This document shows positions 10,505 through 23,245 of a DNA stretch of 64,000 nucleotides, piece after piece. The position numbers and the translations under genes were made by a program. The stretch spans positions 50,313,037-50,377,036 of the forward strand of contig NC_057825.1 in NCBI RefSeq assembly GCF_910594005.1, written 5' to 3'. The notes under the pieces are model-generated. The model did no database searches. It saw only the letters and a program-made list of their open reading frames with translations, and was not told where the DNA came from. Positions within the stretch are counted from its first letter, which is position 1. The number at the start of each line of letters is the position of its first letter. Origin of the DNA: Cervus elaphus (taxonomy: Eukaryota; Chordata; Mammalia; Artiodactyla; Cervidae).

Positions 10505-12155
10505 GTGGATATTTTTCAAATGTCCAACTATAGGTTGTCCACAAGTGACTCACATTAGATCTAAAGAAACACAAAAGTTAAAAGGGAAAGGAAAGGGGAA
10601 AGGGAAAATACTCCATGCAAATAATAACCAAAAGAAGGCAAGAATGTCTAACCTAATACCAGACGCAGATCAATGGAACGGAATAGAGAACTCAGATATA
10701 AACCTACACAATAATGGCCATTAATCTGTGACAAAAGAGGCAAGAATATACAATGAAGAAAAGACAGTCTTTTCAATAAGTTGTGCTGGTAATACTGGAT
10801 CGCTTCACATAAAAGAATGAAATTAAAACATGTCCTCACACTTTAATACAAATATAAACTCAACATGGATTAAAGAGCTAAATGTAAGACCTAAAACTAA
10901 ACAACCTAAAAGAGAAAATAAAATATTCTTTGACATAAACAGAAGCAATATTTTTTGGATCTGTCTCCTAAGGCAAAAGAAACAGAAGCAAAAATAAACA
11001 AATGGAAGGTAATTAAACTCAAAATATTTTGCACAGCAAGGAAACCATAGACAAAGCAAAAGGCAACCTACTGAATGAAAAGAAATATATGATTTCCTTC
11101 CATTATATAATTTCTTTGCAAATATATCATTTGTGAATGATATGATTAACAATTAATATAAAAATTTATAAATAGCTCATATAATTTAATATTAAAAAAG
11201 CAAAGAACCCAATCAAAAATGGGTAAAAGACCTGAATAGACATTTTTTCCAAAGAAGATGTACAGATGGCCAGCATGCACGTGAAAAAACGCTCAATGTT
11301 GCTAATCATCAAAGGAATGCCAATGAAACTCACAATGAGATATCATGTTACACTTGTCAAAATGTCCACAGAAAACAAGTGTTGGTGAGAATGTGGAGAA
11401 AAGGGAACACAGTCTTGATAGGACTATAAAAGGGTGCAGTCACTAAGAGGAACAGTATGGAGGTTCCTCAAAAACCTAAAAATAGATCTTCCATATCCAA
11501 TAGTTCCACTCCTGGATATATATCCAAAGAAAATGAATGCAGTAATTTGAAAATATACATGTGCCATAATACTCATAGCAACATTACTTACAATAGCCAA
11601 AGTATGAAAGTAAATGAAGTCTCCATCAACAGATAAATTGATAAAATGGTGTACACACCATTTAACATAATATGGTGTACACACAGAGACAGACAGACAG
11701 ACACACACATACAGACACACACACAGAGTGGAATATTAGTCATGAAAAGTATGAAATTTTGCCATTGGCAAAACATGGATGGACCTAAAGAGTATTATGT
11801 TTATGAGATAAGACAGAGGAGAGACAAATACTGTATTTAGCACTTATACATGGAATTTAAAAAGTAAAACAAATGAATATTTTGAAAGAGACACAGACTT
11901 ACAGATATAAAGAACAAGCTAATGGTTATAAGTTAGGAGAAGAAGGGAGGGGATAGATGAGATATGGGTATGAGATTAAACTACCCTGTGCACAATAAAT
12001 AAAGAACAAGGATATATTGTAGAGCACAGGGAAATATATTTTGTAATAACTTTAAGTGGAATACAACCTATAAAATATTAGATCAATAAGTTATACATCA
12101 GAAACTAAAATAATATTCTTAATCAACTACACTTCAATATAAAAATTATACTAGA
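10505..12155 (+). mobile_element. L1 LINE relic with internal deletion
   Basis: Starts in the endonuclease part of ORF2 (translated HIRSKETQKLKGKG, then HANNNQKKA, 10545-10650), jumps at about 10655 to the ORF2 C-terminal region ('gatcaatggaacggaatagag'), and runs through the 3' UTR to 'cttcaatataaaaat'. Much of ORF2, including the reverse-transcriptase core, is therefore deleted. Many stops; inactive. Confidence 0.85.
11676..11727 (+). repeat. GACA/CA microsatellite inside L1
   Basis: A run of GACA and CA units. Just upstream is a perfect 12-bp palindrome, TGGTGTACACCA, and a second partial copy of it ('tggtgtacacac') leads into the array. Confidence 0.8.
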
Positions 12156-13817
12156 ACAACTGTATGCTAATAGATAAAATAACATGATAAAGTCCTAAAA
12201 ACATACAACCTAAAAATACTGAACCATGAAGAAACTGAAAATTTGAACAGATCCATAACCAATAAGGATATTGAATCAGTAATCAAAAACATCCCAACAA
12301 TGAAAAGCCCAAGGCCAGACAGCTTTGCTGCTGAATTCTACCAAATACTTAAAGAAAAATTAACAAAAATCTTCCTCAAACTCTCCCCCCAAAATTGGAA
12401 AAATAGGAACATTTCTATACCCATTCTATGAGACTGGAGTTATCCTGATACTGAAGCCACGCAAAGATACTACAAGAGAAAAACTACAGATCAATATCCC
12501 TGATGAATACTGATTCAAAAACCTAGCAAATAGAATTTAACCACATGTTGAAAGGATTACATACCATTACCAAATGGGGTTTATTCCAGGTCTGCGAGGA
12601 TGTTTCAACATACAAAAATCAATTAGTATTAAACACCATATTAATGAAGTAAAAAATTCAATATTCTTATGATAAAAACACTGAACAAGCTAGTAAGAGA
12701 AGGAAATTGTCTCAGAATATTAAGCAACATAAGCAAAAAGGCAACTGTTTACGTCTTATCAATGGTGAAAGACTGAACGGTTTGCCTCTAAGGAAGTAGA
12801 CAAAGATGCCAACTTTTGCCTTTTCTCTAAGTGTTAGCCAGAACAAATAGGTGAGAAAAATAAAAAGCATCCAAATTGGAAATGCAGAAGTTATATATTT
12901 TCTCTGAGGGTAGATGAAATGCTCCTATATGTAGAAAATCCTAAAGATTCCTCCCTAATATTTCAAACTATTAAACAAATTCAACAAATTTAAAGGATAC
13001 AAAATCAACATATAAAACATTTCTTGTTTTTTTACATGCTAATAATGAATAATAAAGAAATAGTGATTAAGAAACAATCCCATTTACAGTAGCAGCAAAA
13101 AGAAAATACTTAGGAATAAACTTAACCAGGCAAAGAGAACACATGTACACTGAAAACCACACAGCATCACTGAAACAAAAGGAAGACATAAACAGAAACA
13201 CATCCAATGTTCATGGATTAGAGGAATTAATATTGTTAAGATGTTGATACTACCCAAGCTGAGCTACAGATTCACTGCAATTCCTGTCAAAAATCTCAAT
13301 AGCCTTATTTGCAGAAGTAGAAAAATCTATCTCCAGTGCATATAGAATCTTGTCAAAGACCTTCAAAAAGAACAAAGTTGGAGGTCTCACAATCCCTAAT
13401 TTCAAAGCTTATTATAAGTTTACAGTAATCAAAACATTATAATATTGGCATAAAGGCAGACATAGACAGTGGAATCAAAGAGAGGTTTCAGGAAAGAAAA
13501 CCTTCATGCATAAAGTCAAATTATTTTCAACCAGGGCACCAAAACTATTAAGTGGGGAAAGAACAGTTTTTCAACAAATGATGCTGAAGAAAATGGATAA
13601 CCACATGCAAAAGAAAGAATCAAGACTATTACATTACACTATATCCAAAACTTTAATTGATCAAAGACCTTAACATAAAATCTAAACTATAAACATCTTA
13701 CTAGAAACATAAGGGGAAAATCTTCATAATATCAGGTTTGATGATGATTTATTGGATATGACACCAAAAGCACAGGCAACCAAAGAAAAACAGATAAACT
13801 GAATATCAAAATATTTT

Positions 13818-14175
13818 TCTAGAAAAATAATACTGGTGGACCTATTTGCAGAGAAGGAATGGAGATGTAGATAGAGAGAATGGACTTGTGGACACAGTGG
13901 AGAAAAAGAGGGTAGAACGAGTTGAGAAAGTAGCATTGTCCACATATACTATCATGTGTAGACTAGAGAGCTAGAGAAAAGCTGTTGTGTAACACAGGGA
14001 GCCCAGCCTGGCGCTCTGAGATAACCTAGAGGTGAGGGATTGGAGGGGGGAAGTAGGCTCAAGAAGGAGGAGATATAAATATAATTGTGACTGATTGGAA
14101 TTGCTCTATAGCAGAAACCAACACAACATTGTAAAGCAATTACCCTCCAATTTAAAAATAAAGAAAAGGAAAAAA
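13818..14175 (+). mobile_element. L1-BT 3' end inserted in older L1
   Basis: Ruminant L1 3' UTR signature: 'tagaaaaataatactgg' (end of ORF2), 'tggacctatttgcaga', 'aacacagggagcccagcctgg', 'gcagaaaccaacacaacatt' and 'gtaaagcaattaccctccaat', then an A-rich tail. Confidence 0.88.
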
Positions 14176-14439
14176 AGTCAAACCATTAGCAATTTTTTTT
14201 TTAAATTGTGTTCTTCAAAGGATACAGTGATATAAAGGCAACCCACATAATAGGGGAAAATTTTTGCAAACCATATGTATAAGTAGATAATATCTAGGAT
14301 ATATAAAAACTTCTACAATTCAATACTAAAAATCAATCAACCTGATTTTAAAAACTGGGCAAATTACTTAGACATTCCTTCAGAGAATATTTAGGGGCCA
14401 ATAAGCACACGAAAAGATGTTCAACATCACTAATCATTC

Positions 14440-14580
14440 AGTTTCGGTTCAGTCGCTCGGTCCTGTCCGACTCTGCGACCCCATGAACTGCAGCACGCCA
14501 GGCCTCCCTGTCCATCACCAACTCCTGGAGTCTACTCAAACTCATGTCCATTGAGTCAGTGATGCCATCCAACCATCTCA
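14440..14580 (-). mobile_element. BovB LINE 3' end, reverse
   Basis: About 140 bp of the BovB terminal region in reverse ('ggttcagtcgctcgg' to 'catccaaccatctcatt'), splitting the L1 phrase 'actaatcatt / ggggaaatgcaaat'. A short TCATT flank repeat is present. Confidence 0.88.
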
Positions 14581-15345
14581 TTGGGGAAATGCAAATGAAA
14601 ACCACAGTGAGATATCATCTCACGTTCTTTAAGATGGTTGTTATTTAAAAAAAAAAAAAATAGAAAACTGCAAGTGTTGGTAAAGATGTGGAAAAATTGG
14701 AATCCGTGTGTATTACTGGTGGGAATATAGTATGTTGCAGCTACTATGCAAGATAATATAATAGCTCCTCGAAAGATGAAACACAAAATTATCATATGAG
14801 CCAGTAATTCCACTTTGGAGTATACACTCAAAATAATTGAAAGCAGGATCTCAATGAGATATTTGCACAATCATTATTCATCACAGTATTATTCACAATA
14901 GCCCCAAATTGGAAATAGTACCAGTACCCATTGATAGATGAATAGATAATAATATCCTAGAATAGCCTAACCATACAATGCAATATTATTCTGCCTTAAA
15001 AAGAAATGAAATTCTGGCCAGTGATACAACATGGATGAACAGTGAAGATATGCTAAATGAAATAAGCCAGTTATACAACACAAATACTGTGTATTTAAAT
15101 TTATATGAGGTATACAGTTTAGACAACTTTATCGAGAAAGAAAGGAGAATGGTGGTGGACAGGGGTTTGAGAAGAGGGAGTGAAATGTGAAGTTATTGTT
15201 TAGTAGATAGAGAATTTCAGTTTCACAGCATGACAAGAATTCTAGAGATGGATGATGGTGCACAACAATGTGAATTCACTTGTTATATGAAGTGTACATT
15301 TAAAAATTATGATATAATTCATACTATGTTGTATTTTGTCATGAT

Positions 15346-15756
15346 TTAAAAGCAAAATAATAACAGTGCTTCTGAATACTTTAACAGTGCTAAATATTTA
15401 AAGTCTTACATCCTCCCTTACAAGAGCCATTTCCCATCCCTGGTTTGGATTCATGCCTATCAAATTAGATCAGTAATATGCAGAACACTAGAAGGCTTAA
15501 ATCTGTGTTTAAAAAGTTACCATTTTTCTCTGAGGTAAAAAGCAAGCCTGTTTATTCTGGTTCTTATGGAAGGATACACTTCAAAGAAGTATTGACCTGA
15601 GCAAAACATCTTGAATTTGGGGAAGGATTAGGAAATGAAGGTCATTTCAGAGTAATCAACTGTAACTCTTTTTTGGTGAAAGAGAATATTATGGGAGACC
15701 TAAATTGAATTTACTGTCTTATCATGTGCATATGTGTATATATGTGTATATGAATG
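15346..15756. other. Intergenic, no feature seen
   Basis: Unique-looking sequence between an L1 3' end and a SINE. Confidence 0.5.
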
Positions 15757-15962
15757 TGCAGTCAGTCATGTCCAACTCTTTGCAGCCCCTTGGATTGCAG
15801 CCTGCCAGGCTCCTCTGCCTTTGGAAATTTTCAGGCAAGAATGCTGGAATGGGGTGCTATTTCCTACTCCAGGGGATCTTCCTGACTCAGGGATTGAACC
15901 TGCTTGTTTTACATATTCACGCTGACATGTGGAGTCTTTATCACTAGAACCACCTGAGAAGT
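15757..15962 (-). mobile_element. Bov-tA SINE, reverse
   Basis: Complete reverse copy from 'gtcagtcatgtccaactc' to 'accacctgagaag'. Preceded by a short (TATGTG)n-like run that is probably its degraded tail. Confidence 0.88.
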
Positions 15963-17166
15963 GTATATAAAAAGCTACATTCAGATCCAGGGATAAATAT
16001 CAGGCAGGAACACACACACAAATACTTTACAACTCAAGCATAAGTCAAAATTTTCAACAAGGTATCCAGTTAATTATTTGAAGATCTGAAGATGGTTTGA
16101 TTTCTGTTTAGAATGACATTGAGAAGTATAATACACTGAGCATTTGAGGCCTGAAATAACAGACTGTAAGTTCTGAATCCAAGCCTGTCTTAGTTTGGAG
16201 TAGCCTGAAAACAGAAACTTAAGAAAAGGAATTAGATGCAGATAATTTATTTTCGGGTATTAATCCCAAGAGTTAGTAATGAGGGAGTAGGAAAAGTAGG
16301 ATCAGAGAATGAGAAAAATATATAACTAAAGGTGCTTCCTCATTGTCACTCATGTGGGTAGAGGTACCCAGCTCTGCTTGAGACCTCCTGCATAGCATTC
16401 TTATTTGAACATTTTGATCTTTCATGGCATCAGGGAAGGCCTTGGGTTGAGAGAAATCTGGGTGTGCTTGAAGCAGGACTTTATCAGCGTAAAGGGAATA
16501 TGAGCTCATAGAGAGCGCCAGAGTTATGGTTAGATCAGAATTGCCCAAAAGATGTGAATATGAGCAGTAGAGCTTTTCCTATAATCTGCCCCTTGCACTG
16601 TTTAGATAAAGTTATAATTCTTAAGTACCTTCCATTACCAACTCTTTGAGCTGATAGTTAGCCAAAATATCTATGAAAGATTTGACATCACCATGAGCTA
16701 CGATCTCACTTGCTGCAACTGTTCTCAAGTTTACAACTGACATTCATCATCTCTTCCACTTCCACTGTATGGCACAGATCTTCATCCCTGAAGGGGCTGG
16801 ATCCTGACAATCTTATTGAGTCATGGTTGCTTCAATTGACCGTTCATGTCATCTCGAGGCATGCATGCACCAACAGATACCAAAACAAATGTCTCAAGTA
16901 TATGCATATGCTTCCTTACACCCAGCATATAGCAGCAATCCTAGCTCCTGGTGATCATAAGGTTGGTTGAGAACCGCCTTTTTTGACTTCTATTCAATCA
17001 GCATGAAGAACTCAAAGTGATTACATGGGAGTTGTAGCTAATGGCTCAGTAGAAACATTCTTGTACCCTTGGTAGAAACTTACTCTCATGGGAACTAGAA
17101 CTTCAAATTCAGCAGAGCCTAAGATTAGGGTGATGGGAAATAAATTCAGAATTGGGCTGTAGTATG

Positions 17167-17388
17167 GGCTTCCCTGTTGGCTCAGATGGTAAAGAATCTG
17201 CCTGCAATACAGGTGATGTGGCAGGGGCTGTGGGTTTGATCCCTGCATCAAGAGGATCCCATGGAGAAGGAAACAGTAACCCAAAGCAGTATTCTTGCCT
17301 GGAGAATTCCATGGATGGAAGAGGCTGGTGGCCTACAGTCCATGGGGTTACAAAGAGACTCAGTCACAACTGAGTGACTAACACACAT
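17167..17388 (+). mobile_element. Bov-tA SINE
   Basis: tRNA head ('gggcttccctgttggctcag') with an extended B-box region, then the Bov-A body ending 'gagtgactaacacaca'. Confidence 0.9.
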
Positions 17389-17766
17389 GGCCTTGGCAAT
17401 TTTTTGCTCATGCCAACATATCAAACAGATCAATTTATAAGGCAAGTTCAAATTAATTTCTTACACCATGGTGAATTTCTCCATGAGGCCAATGGTTTAA
17501 GTTGAGGAAGAGGTAAGGTACAGTAGACGTAGGTTCTTATAGCATGGCACCTTGTTCATGTTCTCTAGTTCCACCATTCCTAAATCCAGTTGAATCATTT
17601 TCATTGTACACTGGGTTGCTACTACATCCTGCTGATGCTAAGATTTAATGCACATGACATACCCAATTTGTGATTAGCAGATCTGGTAAATCCTTCGATT
17701 CCTGCTGGAGCCCAGTAACTTAACAGGAGCAACTTTTGACATGGAAGTTGTTTTATGCTACAGAAG

Positions 17767-17989
17767 TTCAGGGGCTTCCCAAGTGGCAGGAGTAGTAAAG
17801 AATTTGCCTGTCAGTGCAGGAGATGCAAGAGACATGGTTTTAATGTCCAGGGGCTGGAAAGGCCCCCTGAAGTAGGAAATGACAACCTATTTCAGGATTC
17901 TTGCCTGGGAAATCCCATGGACAGAGGAGCCTGGCAGGTTACAGTCCATGAGGCTGCGAAAATTCAGACACGACTGAGCAACTGAGCAC
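17767..17989 (+). mobile_element. Bov-tA SINE with 7-bp flanking repeats
   Basis: Diverged copy with all parts present. Flanks ACAGAAG at 17760-17766 and 17990-17996 are consistent with a target-site duplication. Confidence 0.88.
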
Positions 17990-18687
17990 ACAGAAGATAT
18001 GATGTTGCTCTAGAACTTAAGGGGTCTCCACCAAAACTCTCCAAGTCTGGTTTGCCAACGACTCCACCAAGCATCCATATCTGCCCTTGATTCTCTATTA
18101 TCGTGATATTTGATAATGGCAGGGAAATTTTTTCCACAGCCTTAACCTGTTGTCAAATCTCTTGGATTTTGCTTAAAACTGGGAGTCTTCTGATCATCCT
18201 ATAAATAGGTTTGCACATTATTCCCAAATGGAGTGCATACTCTTTTCAAAATTTCAAGATGCTTACGGAGCACTGTGTATCTTTCTTAGTGTCAAGGAAC
18301 ACCCTAAGAGGGGATGTTCTTACATACTCAAACCAATGAACTTCTAAACACTTCACCAATAAGATTCTCTTCTGAATATTTGCAGGATTTAGGTCACAAT
18401 TTCTGACACTCATGTGTTTTATTAGGGCATCACAAGTACTTGTCATTTTGTATTTACCAGGTCAGGGTGTGATTAACATAGTGGGCAAAGATTATGTCCT
18501 GTAGATGTCAAAACAATTAAGATCACTGTAGGCTATATTTTCTCAGAGATTAAGATATTAATTATAAGTCTAATATGAGTTATATATCCTGGATGAGAAC
18601 TCTTCATCATATCAGTTTTGTTGCTTGATACAATTATACCCAAACAAGTTGTCTGGATTTCCTCAAATCAGAGCACTTTGGGGCACT

Positions 18688-18904
18688 TATTGTTTAGTCT
18701 CTAAGTCATGTCCCACTCTCTGTGACCCCGTGCACTGCAGCACACCAGGTTCCTCTGTCCTCCACTATCTCCCAGAGTTTTGTCAAATTCATGTCCATAG
18801 AGTTGGTGATGCTATCTAACCATCTCATCCTCTGCTGCCCTCTTCTCCTTTTACTTTCAATTTTCCCCAGCACCAGGGTTTTTTTCCAACAAGTCAGCTC
18901 TTCT
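18688..18904 (-). mobile_element. BovB LINE 3' end, reverse
   Basis: Reverse BovB terminal region ('gtgatgctatctaaccatc', then 'caattttccccagcaccaggg' and 'caagtcagctctt'). Its distal part is interrupted by the adjacent Bov-A. Confidence 0.88.
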
Positions 18905-18912
18905 ATCAGGTG

Positions 18913-19047
18913 TCCTGCTGCTGCTGCTAAGTTGCTTCAGTTGTGTCCGACTCTGTGCGACCCCATGGACTATAGCCTGCCAGGTTCCTCTGTCCATGGG
19001 ATTTTTACTGGCAAGAATACTGGAGTGGGTTGCCATTTCCTTCTCCA
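18913..19047 (+). mobile_element. Single Bov-A unit with 8-bp target duplication
   Basis: One Bov-A monomer starting (CTG)n and ending 'cattteccttctcc'-type text ('ttgccatttccttctcc'). Flanks ATCAGGTG at 18905-18912 and 19048-19055 are identical, so the insertion went into the BovB end after the BovB was in place. Confidence 0.92.
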
Positions 19048-19394
19048 ATCAGGTGCCCACTTGAAGGCAATTAATGAATACATTTTGGTCAAAAGAACTG
19101 TAGGAATCTTTCATTAAAGCTGCAGTCTCAGCTCTGTTTTAAAAGGGAGTTTGTGCTATAAAATCAGTTGCCAACATAAGCTTATTTATTTTCCCCATTC
19201 CCACTCAATCACCATATTCTTTTTCCTTAAAAAGTTCCTTTTTAAAATTATATGTTCACTTTCCTGTTATGATTGGGAAAAGACTATTTTAAGTAGAAAA
19301 CATTTGCTTACTTTCAGTGAGTGATATTTTCTATAATATTTGGAGCAATAGATATTCATGGATGCACTAAAGCTTGGGCAGGGGTTAGAGAAAC

Positions 19395-19720
19395 ACTGGG
19401 CTTCCCTGGTCACTCAGCTGGTAAAATCTGCAATGCATGAGACCCTGGTTCGATTCCTGGGTTGGGAAGACCCCCTGGAGAAGGGATAGGCTGCCTATTC
19501 CAGTATTCTTGGGCTACCCTGGTGGCTCATATGGTAAAGAATCCATCTGCAATTAGGGAAACCTGGGTTTGATCCTTGGGTTGGGAAGATCCCCTGGAGG
19601 AGGGCATGACAACCCACTTCAGTGTTCTTCCCTGGAGATTCCCCATGGACAGAGGAGCCTGAGGGGCTATAGTCCATAGGGTCGCAAAGAGTCAGACACA
19701 TCTGAGCGACTAAATACAAC
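19395..19720 (+). mobile_element. Dimeric Bov-tA SINE (two tRNA heads)
   Basis: A first tRNA head plus short Bov-A piece (19398-19510, ending 'ccagtattctt') is joined directly to a second head ('gggctaccctggtggctcat', 19511) and a full Bov-A body. The same architecture with the same junction recurs at 27201-27522, so this is a composite family and not a chance tandem insertion. Confidence 0.85.
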
Positions 19721-19748
19721 ACAATTTGAGCAAATGTGCACTGCCATT

Positions 19749-19921
19749 GTGTGTGTGTATGCTTAGTCATGTCCAACTCTTTGCGACCCCATGGACTATA
19801 GCCTGCCAGGTTCCTCTGTCCATGGGATTTTTACTGGCAAGAATACTGGAGTAGGTTGCCATTTCCTCATCTCCTGTACTGGCAGGCAGATTCTTTACCA
19901 AGGTGCCACCTGGGAAGCCCG
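19749..19921 (-). mobile_element. Bov-tA SINE, reverse, internally deleted
   Basis: Reverse copy with the middle region shortened between 'ttgccatttcct' and 'catctcctgtactggcagg'. Preceded by a short TG run (its tail). Near-repeated flanks: 'cactgccatt' before and 'tgctgccata' after. Confidence 0.85.
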
Positions 19922-20112
19922 CGTGCTGCCATAATTCCTACATAAATGTAAATTTCTCTTTATCCTCTTAACATAAGGATTGAAAATAATCTCATGTTTA
20001 GATCAGATCATGTGTCAGAGAGTCTGGTAATCTTATTTAATAAAACTGGCATATCCAACTTGAAATTTTTCAGGGAGCATGTTAATTAATTGAATAAAGA
20101 TAGGATATCCCC

Positions 20113-21289
20113 TTTCCCAATTTTGAACCAGTCCATTGTTCCATATTCTGTTCTGTTTCTTCTTGACCTGCATATAGATTTCTCAGGAGATGGGTAAGGT
20201 CGTCTGGTATTCCCATCTCTTTAAGAATTTTCCACTGTTTTTTGTGATTCACACTGTCAAAGTAGATGTTATCCTGGAATTCTCTTGCTCTCTCTATGAT
20301 CCAATGGATGTTGGCAATTTTATCTCTGGTTCCTCTGCCTTTTTAAAATCCAGCTTGAACAAAATTGGGAAAGGAGTATGTCAAGGCTCTATATTGTCAC
20401 CCTGCTTATTTAACTTCTATGCAGAGTACATCATGAGAAATACTGGGCTGGATGAAGCATAAGCTGGAATCAAGGTTTCTGGGAGAAATATCAATAACCT
20501 CAGATATGCAGATGACACCACCCTTATGGCAGAAAGCAGAGAAGAACTAAAGAGCATCGTGATGAAGATGAAAGAGGAAACTGAAAAAGCTGGCCTAAAA
20601 CTCAACATTTAAAAAACGAAGATCATGGCATCCAAGCCCAATACTTCATGGCAAATGATGGGAAAACGATGGAAACAGTGACAGACCTTATTTTCTTGGG
20701 TTCCATAATCACTGCAGAGAGTGACTGCAGCCCCAAAATCAAAAAACACTTGCTCCTTCGAAGAAAAACTGTGACAAACAGCATATTAAAGAGCAGAGAC
20801 ATTACTTTGCTGACAAAGGTCCCTATAGTCAAAGCTATGATTTTTCCAGTAGTCATGCCTGGGTGTGAGAGTTGGGCCATAAAGAAGGCTAAACAGTGAA
20901 GAATTGATGCTTTTGAGCTGTGGTGTTGGAAAAGACTCTTGAAAGTCTCTTGGACTGCAAGGAGATCAAACCAGTCAATCCTAAAGGAAATCAACCTGAA
21001 TATTCATTAGAAGGACTGATGCTGAAGCTGAAGCTGCAATACTTTGGCTCCAATACTCTTTGTGAAGAGTCGACCCATTAGAAAAGACCCTAATGCTGGG
21101 AAAGATTGCAGGCAGGAAGAGAAGGAGGTGACAGAGGACAAGATGGTTGGATGGCATCGCCGACTCAATGAACATGAGTTTGAGCAAGCTCTGGGAGATG
21201 GTGAAGGAGAGGGAAGCCTGGCGTGCTGCAGTCCATGGGATTGCAAAGAGTTAGACATGACTGAATGACTGAACAATAACAACAACAAC
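20113..21289 (+). mobile_element. BovB LINE with 5' inversion (twin-priming product)
   Basis: Positions 20113-20360 are BovB reverse-transcriptase sequence in reverse orientation ('cagatttctcaggagatggg'-type text). From about 20361 the element continues in forward orientation ('aaaattgggaaaggagtatg') to its tail of ACTGAAC followed by (AAC)n. Both arms share 'aaaattgggaaagg', so the breakpoint duplicates only some 14 bp. Identical 11-bp flanks AGGATATCCCC (20102-20112, 21290-21300) enclose both arms, showing a single insertion. Forward frames include GVCQGSILSPCLFN and YAEYIMRN and a shifted downstream part; no intact ORF. Confidence 0.93.
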
Positions 21290-22330
21290 AGGATATCCCC
21301 ATTCAATGACTTCCTCTGTATCTTGGAAGGTTAAGCTAAGCTTGATAATTCCATTTGTGATGTGATATTGCTTCTGACTTCCTATTATGGGTGAAGAAGA
21401 AATTTCAGGGACTTCACCTAGCCATTTCTACCTTAATAACCTCTACCCCACAGGTTAGAGAACCAATGTGATCATGGTTTCTACCAGCTACTAAAAATAT
21501 CCATCCCAGCTGTGCACTAAAGGACCAGGGAAATAACTATGGTGTTCTGAATGTCCACTGGATATACTGTAAAACTTGATGTAGAGCTTCTTGTCTTCCC
21601 CTGCCTTCATTAAGTCTCCACCCTAGCCAAGATGGGAGTGGGAATGGGAGCTTGATGGGATTTGAATCCCTGGTTATCAGTTTCAGTTCAATAGCTCATA
21701 TATTTCTGTTTGCTAGTATATATCCTTATTAAGGTTTCTCCTCAACTGGATCCTGCTCCTGAGTCTAAAGATTTACTTATTTACAAAACTATGAAGGCTC
21801 ATGATTTTCCATTAATCTTTGGTTTACTTATTGTTAACATTGTTGAGTATATATGTAAATAATACCTTTGTTTCCTGCCTATTTATCTTGTCTCTGGTAA
21901 CACACTGTTTGTATCGCCCCAGATCCCTGTAGTCAGGGTTCCCTAATTACCATCCTAGCTGCTCATTATAATAATTGCATTCATTTTATCTCTGGTGGTT
22001 ACATGCTCCCACTTGGCTTGTGCCATTCTGGGACTCCATCATTCCCACTGACTTTAGGGAGCCTGATATTTAGAAGCATTTCGTACTGTCACATCTGGCC
22101 TACAGAGTATAGTCATGACTGAGATAAATTTGTTGGTATTCCCTGATCCACCACCTCCATTTATTTCTTGATATAATGACATATCAACAGTGCTAAGCTC
22201 CATTTTATCAGAAAAACTTCAATAGTTCTCTTAGAATTGTCCACCAGAAGGACAGCAGGCTGGAACAATCCCCAGGGGCATTAACTGCCCCACCCTTGTG
22301 GGCTGAGCTTTTATGTTAAACTAGAAGACT

Positions 22331-22584
22331 ACTCCAGTAGTCTTGCCTGGAAAATCCCATGGATGGAGGAGCTTGGCAGGATGCAGTCTATGGGGTCATT
22401 AAGAGTCGGGCACGACTGAATGACTTCACTTTCACTTTTCACTTTCATTCATTGGAGAAGGAAATGGCAACCCACTCCAGTATTCTTGCCTGGAGAATCC
22501 CAGGGACAAAGGAGCCTAGTGGGCCGCCATCTATGGGGTCACACAGAGTCAGACACAACTGAAGGGACTTAGCAGCAGCAGCAG
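22331..22584 (-). mobile_element. Bov-A2 SINE, reverse
   Basis: Two Bov-A units in reverse, joined by 'cactttcacttttcactttc' and ending with (CAG)n, the complement of the 5' (CTG)n. A few bases are missing at its left end. Confidence 0.92.
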
Positions 22585-23245
22585 AAGGGCTTCAGAGGAA
22601 CTGAGGAAGATCCTAAAGAGAAAGAAGGTAGATGCGTGGCACACACTCAAGATGGGATTTGTCAGCAGAAAGTGAATCTGAATAGCTGTGAATCAAACTA
22701 GTCAAAAAGGCTGAAGGCATATGCTTGGAGTCCAAAGATGTCTCCTCTGGAAGTTCTGTCAAAGGAGTGGACATCATGATACTGCAGAGGGGATGCCATA
22801 TATAGGGGTCTGAATCCTGATGAGGGGAGATAAGACCTACAAGGGCACAGAATCACAGATTAAGGAAAACTTTATGAGAGAAATGTGGTCAGAGATAGAA
22901 AAAAGTTTAGCTTTCTCCTCCTTATTTTCTAAACAACTATAATTTATTGGTAAATGAATAGATGAAATCTTGGAAGCTGAAAATCTGCCAAGAACATGGA
23001 TAAAGTGGGAGAATCAACTGTGCATCTTGTTTAAGAACCTCTGAGATGTTCCATATAAGAAAGAATAAATGGCTCAGGATCATGTGACAGAGTTCAGAGA
23101 TGGAGACCCTTCCAGCCCCCCTTCACACCTTTGCCATAGAGAGTGGGGTAAACGGCAGCCTGAAGTTTGGGATTTGTTGGTACAGGAAAGGTAACCTTGT
23201 CTAATTTCCTGTGTACAAAATTAAAACTTTGTCACCTGTTGAAAG

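Larger units (their letters stand above)
12156..15345 (+). mobile_element. L1 LINE relic (ORF2 to 3' end), interrupted twice
   Basis: ORF2 reverse-transcriptase region (IEAVIKNIP-like at 12270, 'gggtttattccagg' at 12580) continues to the 3' UTR. It is split by a younger L1-BT 3' end (13818-14175) and by a BovB tail (14440-14580). The L1 text resumes correctly after each: 'cttcaaaggatac' after the first and 'ggggaaatgcaaatgaaaacc' after the second. Riddled with stops. Confidence 0.85.
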
